Below are positions 7,488 through 15,743 of a stretch of 53,428 nt of DNA, one piece after another. The notes below the pieces were generated by a model. The model made no database searches. It saw nothing but the letters and a program-made list of their open reading frames with translations, and was not told where the DNA came from. Source of the DNA: CAYSLC01 sp964431545 (lineage in GTDB: Bacteria > Desulfobacterota > Desulfobacteria > Desulfobacterales > JAABSP01); NCBI GenBank assembly GCA_964431545.1, contig CAYSLC010000009.1, positions 1 to 53,428 of the forward strand, in the 5' to 3' direction. Position 1 is the first letter of the stretch; each line of letters opens with the position of its first letter. The translations under genes and the position numbers were made by a program.

Positions 7488-9797
7488 CTACCGGACCACC
7501 GCCAGCTTCACCCGGGCGATCCCCATCTCGATCATGTCGATGACGCCGGCGGCATGTCTGGAGAGATCGATCACCCGGTTGTCCACATAGGGGCCTCGAT
7601 CGTTGATCCGCACCACCACGGCCTTTCCGTTCTCCAGATTGGTCACCTTCACCTTGGTACCGAAGGGCAGGGTCCGGTGGGCGGCGGTCAGCTCCCGGGC
7701 GGTGAAAATCTCGCCGTTGGCGGTCTTTCTCCCGATGAAAAATCCGCCGTACCAGGAGGCGACCCCCTGCTGAAAGACCGACGCGGGGCGGGCGGGCGTC
7801 TCCCCCGGCGATCCCCTTCCCGCGGCCGCGGCCATCCGGTCCTTGAGGTTCCCGATGCTCTCCCGGACCAGGGCGGTGTGGAGATGGCCCTCGGGCAGGG
7901 ACTCCCTGAAGATCCGGAGGGCGGTGTCATAGGCGGCCAGGGCCTCGACATCCTTCCCCAGATCCTCCAACGCCCCGGCGAGTCGATTGCCGATGGCCGC
8001 CGCCGCGAGGCTCCCCTTGCCCTGGACGGCTTCGGCGATGGCCAGGGCCTTCCGGTAGTTTTCCACCGCGGCCTCGTACTCCCCGAGAAAGTGCCAGGAG
8101 AGCCCCAGGTCGTTGTAGGCCTCGCCGGTGCGCGCGTGGGTCTCCCCGAAAACCTTTCGATCCACGGCCACGGCCTGGTTGTAATAATCGATGGCCTTCT
8201 CGAACTTCCCCTGGGCGCGCAGCACGCCGGCCAGGTGGGTCAGATCGGCGGCCACCCGGGGGTGCCGCCCCCCGAATGCCTCCCGATCGATGGAAAGGGC
8301 CTCTTCGAACCGCTCCTGTGCCCTGGCGTACGCCCCCATGTGGTGAAGGGCGAGGGCATGGTTGTTCAGATAGGCGGCCACTTCCGGATGATTCCCGCCG
8401 TAGACGTCCCTGGCGATCCCCACCGCCTCCTGGAACAATTCCTCGGCCTGGCGGAAGTTCTGGAGATCGTACCAGGCGAGTCCCAGCCGATTGAGATCCA
8501 CCGCCACGTCGAGGTGCCGGTTTCCATAGGCCTTTCGATCGATGGCCAGGGCCCGTTCATAGTGGCGGATCGCCGTTTCGTGCTCCTCGACCCCCTGCCA
8601 GGCCCGCCCCAGACGGTTCAAGGTGGCCGCCACCTTGGGATGGTCCCGCCCGTGGGCGGATTCCCGGACCTCCAGCACGCTCTCCAGAAGCGGGATCGCC
8701 CTGTCGTAGGCCTGGAGTCCGAGCCAGGCGACGGCCAGGTTGTCCCGGTCTTCGGTGACCCTCGGATGGGACTCTGGGTGGTGCTTTCGATCGATGGCCA
8801 GGGCGCGCTGGAACAGCGAGGCCGCCTTGCGGTATTCCCCGAGGCTGTTCCAGGTGAGGCCCAGGTTGCTCAGGTCGGCGGCCACCTTGGGATCCGAGTC
8901 CCCCAGGAGGGTTTCGTGGATGGAGAGGGCCCGCCGGAAGTGCTCGATGGCCCGCCCGTACTCCCCGAGGGTGTGCCAGGCCTGGCCCAGGGTGTTGAGA
9001 TCCTCGGCGACCCTCAAATGGCACTCCCCGTGACGGCGCTCATCGATGGCAAGGACCCGCTCGAAGTAGTCCACCGCCTTCCGGGTCTTCCCGAGCTGTT
9101 TCCAGGCCAGGCCGATGTTATTGAGGAGGACCACCACCTTCTCGTCCTCTTCGCCGAAGTTGGCCCGGTCCAGGACGAGGGCCGCTTCATACTGTTCGAT
9201 GGCCTCTTTGTATCGACCGGATTGTTGGAGGGCGCCGCCCAGGTGGTAGAGGTAGGTGGAGTTCTCCGGCGCAAGCTCCACGGCCCGCCGGTGGTAGGTT
9301 CCGGCGGCCTCGAAATCGGCCCGGAGTTCCTTGAAGACCCCGAGCTGGAAGGCTTCGGCGGCGGCGGCGCGTCTGACGCGGATCAGGGCATCCAGCCGGT
9401 CGGCCAGGGAGCGTTGGAGCAGGGTTTCAAAGCCCTCCACGTCCATGGCGGCCGGCGTCTCCTGGGCTTCGGCGCCCGGTTCCCGCCCTTCCGGCCGCCG
9501 GCCGAGGCGGACCACCAGCCGGCGGTACCACCGGAGCCACTTGTCCATCTCGGACCGGAGCCGGTCACCGGCCATGCCGCGCTCCTCCAACAGCCCCCTG
9601 AGGCCGTCCCGGAGCGCCCGCGGGATATCCGGCGCCGACGCTTCGTCCCCGCCGGTCTCCGGCGCCTGGCGTTCGGCCGGACCGGAAACCCGGGGCTCCC
9701 CGGACGCCTCCGTCGGCGCGGCGTCGGGAATTCCCCAGGCGGTTCCCCCCCAGGAGAGGAGAAGCAGGAGAATCGAACAGAGGAGGGGACGAGTCAT
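7488..9797 (-). CDS. Exported TPR-repeat protein with C-terminal RlpA-like domain
   Basis: The 769-residue protein starts with a signal peptide (TRPLLCSILLLLLSWGG). About a dozen tetratricopeptide repeats follow, roughly residues 150-660. Most have a 42-residue period with the kinesin-light-chain-like pattern LNxLGLAWxxLGxYxxAxxxF. The last 100 residues are an RlpA-type double-psi beta-barrel: GVASWYGGFFIGRKTANGE, TAAHRTLPFGTKVKV, INDRGPYVDNRVIDLS. RlpA proteins act on or bind septal peptidoglycan. Of the E-D-H residues implicated in Pseudomonas RlpA lytic transglycosylase activity, E696 and H707 align but the Asp position is Thr699, so activity is uncertain. The ATG overlaps the comM stop as ATGA, and the upstream open frame inside comM is a shadow. 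It probably acts in the periplasm on cell-wall material. Confidence 0.85.
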   Translation of the reverse strand: MTRPLLCSILLLLLSWGGTAWGIPDAAPTEASGEPRVSGPAERQAPETGGDEASAPDIPRALRDGLRGLLEERGMAGDRLRSEMDKWLRWYRRLVVRLGRRPEGREPGAEAQETPAAMDVEGFETLLQRSLADRLDALIRVRRAAAAEAFQLGVFKELRADFEAAGTYHRRAVELAPENSTYLYHLGGALQQSGRYKEAIEQYEAALVLDRANFGEEDEKVVVLLNNIGLAWKQLGKTRKAVDYFERVLAIDERRHGECHLRVAEDLNTLGQAWHTLGEYGRAIEHFRRALSIHETLLGDSDPKVAADLSNLGLTWNSLGEYRKAASLFQRALAIDRKHHPESHPRVTEDRDNLAVAWLGLQAYDRAIPLLESVLEVRESAHGRDHPKVAATLNRLGRAWQGVEEHETAIRHYERALAIDRKAYGNRHLDVAVDLNRLGLAWYDLQNFRQAEELFQEAVGIARDVYGGNHPEVAAYLNNHALALHHMGAYARAQERFEEALSIDREAFGGRHPRVAADLTHLAGVLRAQGKFEKAIDYYNQAVAVDRKVFGETHARTGEAYNDLGLSWHFLGEYEAAVENYRKALAIAEAVQGKGSLAAAAIGNRLAGALEDLGKDVEALAAYDTALRIFRESLPEGHLHTALVRESIGNLKDRMAAAAGRGSPGETPARPASVFQQGVASWYGGFFIGRKTANGEIFTARELTAAHRTLPFGTKVKVTNLENGKAVVVRINDRGPYVDNRVIDLSRHAAGVIDMIEMGIARVKLAVVR

Positions 9798-11344
9798 GCT
9801 CCGCCTCCCCAGGCCCCGGCGCCGCCCCGGTCCAGGCTCCGATACTGGACGGCTTCGGAGACCTGGGCGACCCCGATCGACGCCTCTCCGTCCAGGTCGG
9901 TGATGGTCCGGCTGATCTTCAGAACCCGGTTGTAGGCCCGGGCCGAAAGCCCCAGCTTGTCCACGGCCGTCTCCAGGAGACGGCTCGACTCGGCATCCAC
10001 CTCGCAGTGCCGCTTGATGTGCCGGCTGGCCATCTGGGCGTTGCAGTGGATCTTGGACCGGGTGAACCGTCGGGCCTGGACCCGCCGGGCGGTCACCACC
10101 CGGCGCCGGATCTCCGAGGAGGCTTCCGCCGGCTTCTCCCCCACCAGGTCCCGATAGGGGACCGTCGGCACCTCCACGTGGATGTCGATGCGATCCATGA
10201 GGGGACCGGAGATCCTGGACCGGTACCGGCCCACCTGGACCCGGCTGCAGGTGCAGTCGTGGTGGGGATCCGAAAAGTAGCCGCATGGGCAGGGGTTCAT
10301 GGCGGCGATGAGCATCACGCTGGCGGGGTAGGTGATGGTGGAGGTGGCCCTGGAGATGGTCACCCGCATGTCCTCCAGCGGCTGCCGGAGGACCTCCAGC
10401 ACGTGCTTCTTGAACTCCGGCAGCTCGTCGAGGAAGAGAACCCCGTTGTGGGCCAGGCTCACCTCCCCCGGCCTGGGGAGATGGCCGCCGCCGATCAGCC
10501 CGGCGTCGGAGATGGTGTGGTGGGGGGAGCGGAACGGCCGGACCGTGACCAAGGCCTGATCCCGGTCGAGCAGCCCCACCACGCTGAAGATCTTGGTGGT
10601 CTCGATGGCCTCCTCGAAGGAGAGCGGCGGCAGGATCGAGGGGATCCGCTTGGCCAGCATGGTCTTTCCGGAGCCCGGAGGCCCCACCATGACGAGGTTG
10701 TGGCCGCCGGCCGCGGCGATCTCCAGGGCCCGTTTCACGTGTTCCTGGCCCATCACCTCGGAGAAGTCGGGGCCCCCCTCGCCGTCTCTGTCGAAGATGG
10801 CGACCAGATCGGTCCGTTCCGGTTCGATCTCGGTGAACCCACGAAAAAATTCCATGGCCTGGGAGAGCGTCCGGACCGGAAGGACCCGGATCCCCTCCAC
10901 CACGCTGGCTTCGGAGCTGTTCTCGGCCGGGACCAGGATCCCTTCGTATCCCGCCTCCCTGGCCGCGATGGCCATGGGCAGGGACCCCCTCACCGGCTTC
11001 ACCCGCCCGTCCAGGGAAAGTTCCCCCAGAACCAGATGATCGGCCAAAGCCTCCTTGGGGGCCAGCCCGGTGGCCGCCAGGATCCCCAGGGCCATGGGCA
11101 GGTCGAACCCCGTCCCCTCCTTTTTGATGTCGGCGGGGGCCAGATTGACGGTGATCCGATCGTCGGGAAAGGGGTATCCGGCGTTGTTGACCGCCGCCTT
11201 GACCCGCTCCTTGCTCTCCTTCACCGCCGCTTCGGGCAGGCCGACGATGGTGAACAGGGGGAGCCCCGGGGAGATGTCCACCTCCACTTCCACCAGGTAG
11301 GCATCGATGCCGATCACGGCGCTGCTCAGGACTTTCGCCAGCAA
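9794..11344 (-). CDS. comM: YifB/ComM family Mg-chelatase-like AAA+ ATPase
   Basis: 516 residues. ComM is a hexameric DNA helicase that promotes branch migration during natural transformation in some Gram-negatives; the role in others is less clear. The N-terminal Lon-protease-like domain begins LAKVLSSAVIGIDAYLVEVE. The AAA+ core has Walker A GPPGSGKTMLAKRI (about 219-232) and Walker B GVLFLDELPEF. A Cys/His cluster NPCPCGYFSDPHHDCTC is typical of the family. The start codon is TTG, chosen because it gives the family-standard N-terminus and lies 5 nt after AGAGG. It is the first gene of the operon that continues into the TPR-RlpA gene, glnE and glnD. Confidence 0.95.
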   Translation of the reverse strand: MLAKVLSSAVIGIDAYLVEVEVDISPGLPLFTIVGLPEAAVKESKERVKAAVNNAGYPFPDDRITVNLAPADIKKEGTGFDLPMALGILAATGLAPKEALADHLVLGELSLDGRVKPVRGSLPMAIAAREAGYEGILVPAENSSEASVVEGIRVLPVRTLSQAMEFFRGFTEIEPERTDLVAIFDRDGEGGPDFSEVMGQEHVKRALEIAAAGGHNLVMVGPPGSGKTMLAKRIPSILPPLSFEEAIETTKIFSVVGLLDRDQALVTVRPFRSPHHTISDAGLIGGGHLPRPGEVSLAHNGVLFLDELPEFKKHVLEVLRQPLEDMRVTISRATSTITYPASVMLIAAMNPCPCGYFSDPHHDCTCSRVQVGRYRSRISGPLMDRIDIHVEVPTVPYRDLVGEKPAEASSEIRRRVVTARRVQARRFTRSKIHCNAQMASRHIKRHCEVDAESSRLLETAVDKLGLSARAYNRVLKISRTITDLDGEASIGVAQVSEAVQYRSLDRGGAGAWGGGA

Positions 11345-11491
11345 AAAAACCTCTCCCGGATTATGGACCGATCCCTGATCCCAAAACCTCTCCCGCCTGC
11401 TTCCGATGGTATTTCACAGAGCCGCCATATGAAGAAAGACGTGTCGCATAAAAAAGATTCCCTGGTGCTCGACCGCCCGTCGAGTCTTCGG

Positions 11492-11520
11492 TTTATACCC
11501 GATGCTCCGCGCCATTACAA
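11492..11520 (-). promoter_or_regulatory. Putative sigma70 promoter for the comM-glnD operon
   Basis: On the minus strand TTGTAA (11520-11515) and TATAAA (11497-11492) are separated by 17 bp. It would give a leader of about 140 nt before the TTG start of comM. Prediction is by consensus match only. Confidence 0.45.
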
Positions 11521-11706
11521 TCTTTTTATCTCCTGCAATCCGTACACAAGAGAGTGGCCGTCCGCTGTTCCCGTGGATGGGATCCCTCAGAATGGCATTG
11601 ACTTTATGGGTAAACGCGTTAGATAAATGCAATCGTTGACAACGACGTACCGCGATCCGGGGCCTTGCTCAGGAGACGCCGGACACCGACAAGATTCAGT
11701 TGGATG

Positions 11707-11736
11707 TTGCATAAATACAACAAAATGATCTATACT
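11707..11736 (+). promoter_or_regulatory. Putative sigma70 promoter for lpxC
   Basis: TTGCAT (11707-11712) and TATACT (11731-11736) are separated by 18 bp, about 90 bp before the lpxC start. The -10 matches consensus at five of six positions. Confidence 0.55.
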
Positions 11737-11827
11737 TCAGGAAGAAAAGGATCAGCGCGGCCCCGGAGGCCGGGGCGTGTGGAAGCGGAATTTGAGGAAA
11801 CCTAACCAACGATGGGATTTTTCAACC

Positions 11828-12739
11828 ATGCTCTTTGATTTGCAGCAACGGACCCTGGCCGCGCCGGTATCCTGCCGGGGACGGGGGGTCCATTCCGGAA
11901 AACCGGTCCATCTCACCATCCGCCCCGCCCCCGTCAACCACGGCATCAAGTTCATCCGGACCGATCTTCCGGACTCTCCGGAGATCCCGGCACACTTCAA
12001 CGCGGTCGTGGATACGAGCCTCGCCACCGTGATCGGCCGCGACGGCTGCATCGTCTCCACCATAGAGCATCTGATGGCCACCTTTTCGGGATTGTCCATC
12101 GACAACGCCCTGGTGGAACTGGACGCCTATGAGGTCCCCATCATGGACGGCAGCGCCGGGCCCTTCACCGAGCTGATCCTCGCGGCCGGCATCCAAAGGC
12201 AGCCGGGCCCCCGCTGCTACTTCGTGGTCAAATCGCCCATCGAATACGGGGAGGGGGACCGGTCCGTGGCCGTCTACCCCGGCACCTCCTTCCAAATCAC
12301 CTGCGCCATCGACTTCGATCACCCCCTGGTGGGCCGGCAGACCTACACTGCGGACCTCTCCAACGGGGTCTTCGAAAAGGAGATCTGCCGGGCGCGGACC
12401 TTCGGATTCCTCCACGAGGTGGAATACCTGAAGCGGTTCGGGTTCGCCCGGGGAGGCTCCCTGGACAACGTGGTGGTGCTGGACCAGCGGACGGTGGTCA
12501 ACGAAGACGGGCTGCGGTATCGGGACGAGTTCGTCCGGCACAAGGTCCTCGACTGCATCGGGGACTTCTCCCTGCTGGGGATGCCGATCCTGGGGCACGT
12601 GGTGGCCCACCGCTCCGGACACGCCTTCAATCACGCATTCCTGGAGGCGTTTTTCTCCAACCGATCGGCCTGGGAGACCCTCACCCTACACGACACGAGC
12701 CACCTGTCCACCGGCCGGACGGAGGCGATGGCCATCTAA
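11828..12739 (+). CDS. lpxC: UDP-3-O-acyl-N-acetylglucosamine deacetylase LpxC
   Basis: LpxC catalyses the committed, zinc-dependent deacetylation step of lipid A synthesis in the cytoplasm. The 303 residues match the family length of about 305. Zinc ligands and catalytic residues are in place: TIEHLMAT with E80 and H81, HKVLDCIGD with H238 and D246, and H265 in HRSGHAFNH. GRGVHSG near the N-terminus and MDGSAGPF are also diagnostic. I chose the ATG giving MLFDLQQRTL because homologues begin just before QRTL; a GTG start 17 codons upstream (11777) is possible. It shows that the organism makes lipopolysaccharide. It begins the rightward run leading to ntrY/ntrX. Confidence 0.96.
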   Translation: MLFDLQQRTLAAPVSCRGRGVHSGKPVHLTIRPAPVNHGIKFIRTDLPDSPEIPAHFNAVVDTSLATVIGRDGCIVSTIEHLMATFSGLSIDNALVELDAYEVPIMDGSAGPFTELILAAGIQRQPGPRCYFVVKSPIEYGEGDRSVAVYPGTSFQITCAIDFDHPLVGRQTYTADLSNGVFEKEICRARTFGFLHEVEYLKRFGFARGGSLDNVVVLDQRTVVNEDGLRYRDEFVRHKVLDCIGDFSLLGMPILGHVVAHRSGHAFNHAFLEAFFSNRSAWETLTLHDTSHLSTGRTEAMAI

Positions 12740-12810
12740 CCGCACGCCATCCACAATCGAAGGATGGGCGCCGGGGACGACCTTTTGGGGGAAAGGAGAC
12801 GGGATCCGCG

Positions 12811-13392
12811 ATGACCGGGAAGAGCAAGGTTCTGCGACATCCCGGCGTGGTTCTGTCGGCCGTTCTGGCCGTTCTCATGGCAACGGCCTCCGCCCATGCC
12901 CAGGAGGCCCGTCTGAGTGAACTGCGGGTCAGCAACCGGAACAATGATTTCGTCCTCTACCTCAAAGTGGAGGGGGCCTTCACCGAGGAGATCAAGGAGG
13001 CGGTGCTGAGCGGCGTCTCCACCAGCTTCACCTTCTTCGTCATATTGAGCCGGGTCCGTTCCTACTGGTTCGACAAAAAGATCGCGGATATCACCATCAC
13101 CCACACCCTCAAATATAACAACATGAAGAAGGAATTCCTGATCCGGCGTTCCTGGGAGGGGGACCGGACCGTGGTGGTCAAAACCTTCTCGGAGGCCCGC
13201 CGGCTGATGACGGAGATCGACAACATGAGCATCATTTCCCTCAGCATGTTGAAAAAGGGGGAACAGTACCGGCTGATGACCAAGGCGGAACTCGGCAGGA
13301 TCACCCTGCCCCTTTACCTCCATTATGTCCTCTTTTTCGTCTCCCTCTGGGACTTTGAAACCGACTGGTACACCATCGATTTCATCTATTGA
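12811..13392 (+). CDS. DUF4390 domain-containing exported protein
   Basis: A 193-residue protein with a clear signal peptide: VVLSAVLAVLMATASAHAQ, cleaved near residue 30. A beta-rich domain of unknown function follows, with the DUF4390-type segments LYLKVEGAFTEEIKEAVLSG and LPLYLHYVLFFVSLWDFETD. In this phylum such genes sit immediately upstream of NtrY-type kinases, as here. That placement suggests a periplasmic accessory to the sensor, but no direct function is established. AAAGGAGA precedes the ATG by about 13 nt. Its stop abuts the start region of ntrY, so the two are probably co-transcribed. Confidence 0.85.
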   Translation: MTGKSKVLRHPGVVLSAVLAVLMATASAHAQEARLSELRVSNRNNDFVLYLKVEGAFTEEIKEAVLSGVSTSFTFFVILSRVRSYWFDKKIADITITHTLKYNNMKKEFLIRRSWEGDRTVVVKTFSEARRLMTEIDNMSIISLSMLKKGEQYRLMTKAELGRITLPLYLHYVLFFVSLWDFETDWYTIDFIY

Positions 13393-13430
13393 TCCCCGAA
13401 CGCCGCCCACCGGACCCCGTACCGCCGCCC

Positions 13431-15686
13431 ATGAGAGCCAACCGCTTCGCCAACAAGCTCTCCCCCCACGGCCCGGCCATGGATCGAAAACGCCGCCGGC
13501 GGGAGATCCTTTTGATCCTCGTCATTCTCGGGCTGGTGGCCCTGCTCACCACCCTGGAGGTCCGGGTCATCCGGTTCGGCTCCGAGTTTCCCATCTCCAA
13601 CACCATCCTGATGTTCATCCTGATCAACATCAACCTGTTGCTGTTGATCCTCCTCATCTTCCTGGTCTTCCGGAACCTGGTGAAGCTTCTCTACGACCGG
13701 CGCCGAAGGATCATGGGGGCCGGGCTCCGGACCCGGCTGGTGGTGGCCTTCGTCTCCATCACGCTGATGCCGACGGTGGTGCTCTTCTTCTTTTCGATCC
13801 ACTTCATCACCAGCAGCATCGAGTTCTGGTTCAATGTTCCGGTGGAACAGGCCTTGGAGAATTCCCTCTCCGTGGGGGGAAGGCTCTACCAGTACTTCGA
13901 GGACCATAACCGGTTCTTTCTGAAACGGATCGCCTACCAGGTCCGGACCCGGAACCTTCTGGATCCGTCGAAGCGGGAGGAACTCGACCACTATGTGGAT
14001 GTGGCGCAGCGCGCGTTCAACCTGGAAGCGGTGGAGGTCTACGATACCCGGAGGGTGAGCGATCGGAAATCGAACCGCCTCTCGTCGGCGTTCAAGGACC
14101 TGTTCGGAGAGCACGGGCTCCGGGGGGTCTCCCCCCACGATCTCCGGGGAGAGCTGAACGCATCCGGGGTCCGCTCCTTTTCGGATCCGATCCCCATCGG
14201 GGAACTCGCACGGACCATCTCACGGATCCCCTACGGCGCCGCTCTCGAGGAGACCCGCGGGTTCGTGGTCCTCTCCTTTCTGATCCCCACCGCGCTTTCG
14301 GAGGATTTGGCCTCCATCTCCCGGGGATATGAGGAGTACCAGCAGATCAAGCTCCTCAAGGAGCCCATCCAGCTCACGTACTACATCACCATCTCCATCG
14401 TGGCCCTTCTGGTGCTCTTCTGCGCCGTCTGGTTCGGTTTCCATCTGGCCAAGACCATCAGCATCCCCATCAAGGACCTGGCCGACGGCACCCGGCGGGT
14501 GGCCGAAGGGGATCTCCAGTTCACCATCGCGCGGGGAGGCGACGACGAGATCGGCAGTCTGGTCGATTCCTTCAACAAGATGACCCGGGACCTGCGCACC
14601 AGCCGGGAGCAGCTGGAACTCTCGGCCCAGATGCTCCGGGAGCAGAACGTGGAGATCGAGGAGCGGCGCCGGTATATGGAGATCGTGTTGGAACACATCT
14701 CCACCGGGGTGATCACCCTCGACGCCCGCGGGGCGGTGGTCACGGTGAACAAGTCGGCGGAGCGGATGCTCAACCTCCCGGAGGAGCAACTTCTGGGCCG
14801 AAGCTACGAGGCCCTGCTGGGGGGGCAGCACGGGGATTTGGCCCGGCAGGTCCGGGAGGACCTCTCCCGCTCCCGGGAAGGGGCAGTGGAGTTCCCCCTC
14901 CGCCTGACCATCGGCGGAGCCCCCCGGATCTTTCGGATCCATGTCAATGCCCTCAGGGATGAATCCGGACGGCACATGGGGATCGTCATGGTCTTCGACG
15001 ACCTCACCGAACTGGAGAAGGCTCAGCGGATGGCGGCCTGGCGGGAGGTGGCCCGGCGGGTCGCCCATGAGGTCAAAAACCCCCTGACCCCCATCAAGCT
15101 GTCGGCCCAGCGGCTCAGCCGAAAGTATGCCGAACGGCTCAACGAGCCGGTCTTCGAGGAATGCACCCGGATGATCATCGATCACGTGGACCTGATCCGG
15201 AACCTGGTCAACGAGTTTTCCGCCTTTGCCCGGTTCCCGACCCCGGACCCCGGGCCGTGTGAACTGGCCGACCTGGTGGAGGAGACGGTGGCCCTCTACC
15301 GGGAGGGGCATCCCACCATCACCTTCCGCGTGGAGGCCCCGGAATCCCTGCCGACCCTTCACCTCGATCGTCAGCAGATCAAGCAGGCCCTGATCAATCT
15401 GGTCAACAACGCCGTGGGCGCCGTCAGGACCGGCGGGACCGTGGCCATCCGTCTCCGGGCCGAGCCCGAGGAAGGGGTCGTCCGGCTCGAGGTGGCCGAC
15501 GACGGACCGGGGATCGGAGACGAGGACAAGGCCCGCCTCTTCGAACCCTACTTCTCAACCAAAAAAAGCGGCATGGGTCTGGGGCTGACCATTGTCAGCT
15601 CCATCGTGGCGGACCATCATGGAAAGATCCGGGTCCGGGACAATACGCCCCACGGGGCCATGTTCATCATCGAACTGCCCGTCTGA
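13431..15686 (+). CDS. ntrY: NtrY-like membrane sensor histidine kinase
   Basis: About 751 residues. There are four membrane segments: two N-terminal (ILLILVILGLVALLTTLEV and ILININLLLLILLIFLVF), one at about residue 105, and one just before a HAMP domain (about 320-345). A PAS domain follows (about 410-520). The HisKA box is RVAHEVKNPLTPIKLSAQRL with H546 as phospho-acceptor. The HATPase domain has VNNAVGAV, DDGPGIG and MGLGLTIV. This is the NtrY architecture, which with NtrX adjusts nitrogen or redox-related transcription. The start is uncertain. A TTG at 13389 overlaps the upstream stop, ATG 13431 is used here, and ATG 13479 also fits the family. None has a good ribosome site. Confidence 0.92.
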   Translation: MRANRFANKLSPHGPAMDRKRRRREILLILVILGLVALLTTLEVRVIRFGSEFPISNTILMFILININLLLLILLIFLVFRNLVKLLYDRRRRIMGAGLRTRLVVAFVSITLMPTVVLFFFSIHFITSSIEFWFNVPVEQALENSLSVGGRLYQYFEDHNRFFLKRIAYQVRTRNLLDPSKREELDHYVDVAQRAFNLEAVEVYDTRRVSDRKSNRLSSAFKDLFGEHGLRGVSPHDLRGELNASGVRSFSDPIPIGELARTISRIPYGAALEETRGFVVLSFLIPTALSEDLASISRGYEEYQQIKLLKEPIQLTYYITISIVALLVLFCAVWFGFHLAKTISIPIKDLADGTRRVAEGDLQFTIARGGDDEIGSLVDSFNKMTRDLRTSREQLELSAQMLREQNVEIEERRRYMEIVLEHISTGVITLDARGAVVTVNKSAERMLNLPEEQLLGRSYEALLGGQHGDLARQVREDLSRSREGAVEFPLRLTIGGAPRIFRIHVNALRDESGRHMGIVMVFDDLTELEKAQRMAAWREVARRVAHEVKNPLTPIKLSAQRLSRKYAERLNEPVFEECTRMIIDHVDLIRNLVNEFSAFARFPTPDPGPCELADLVEETVALYREGHPTITFRVEAPESLPTLHLDRQQIKQALINLVNNAVGAVRTGGTVAIRLRAEPEEGVVRLEVADDGPGIGDEDKARLFEPYFSTKKSGMGLGLTIVSSIVADHHGKIRVRDNTPHGAMFIIELPV

Positions 15687-15743
15687 CGGAAGGCGGATCT
15701 CTTTTTTCGACAGCGACCACGGAAAACAGCCGAAGGAGTTGCC

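Larger units (their letters stand above)
11345..11827. other. 483-bp divergent intergenic region between comM and lpxC
   Basis: This stretch is more AT-rich than its surroundings. It holds a leftward promoter candidate for comM and a rightward one for lpxC, annotated separately. A second rightward candidate pairs TTGACT (11598-11603) with TAGATA (11620-11625). The palindrome AACGCGTT lies at 11613-11620. A 13-bp direct repeat AAAACCTCTCCCG lies at 11346-11358 and 11383-11395. I see no convincing gene in it. Confidence 0.7.

Noticed and set aside
11414..11632. 72-codon minus-strand frame in the comM-lpxC gap
   Set aside because: It has no ribosome site, overlaps the predicted comM promoter, and has no recognisable motif.
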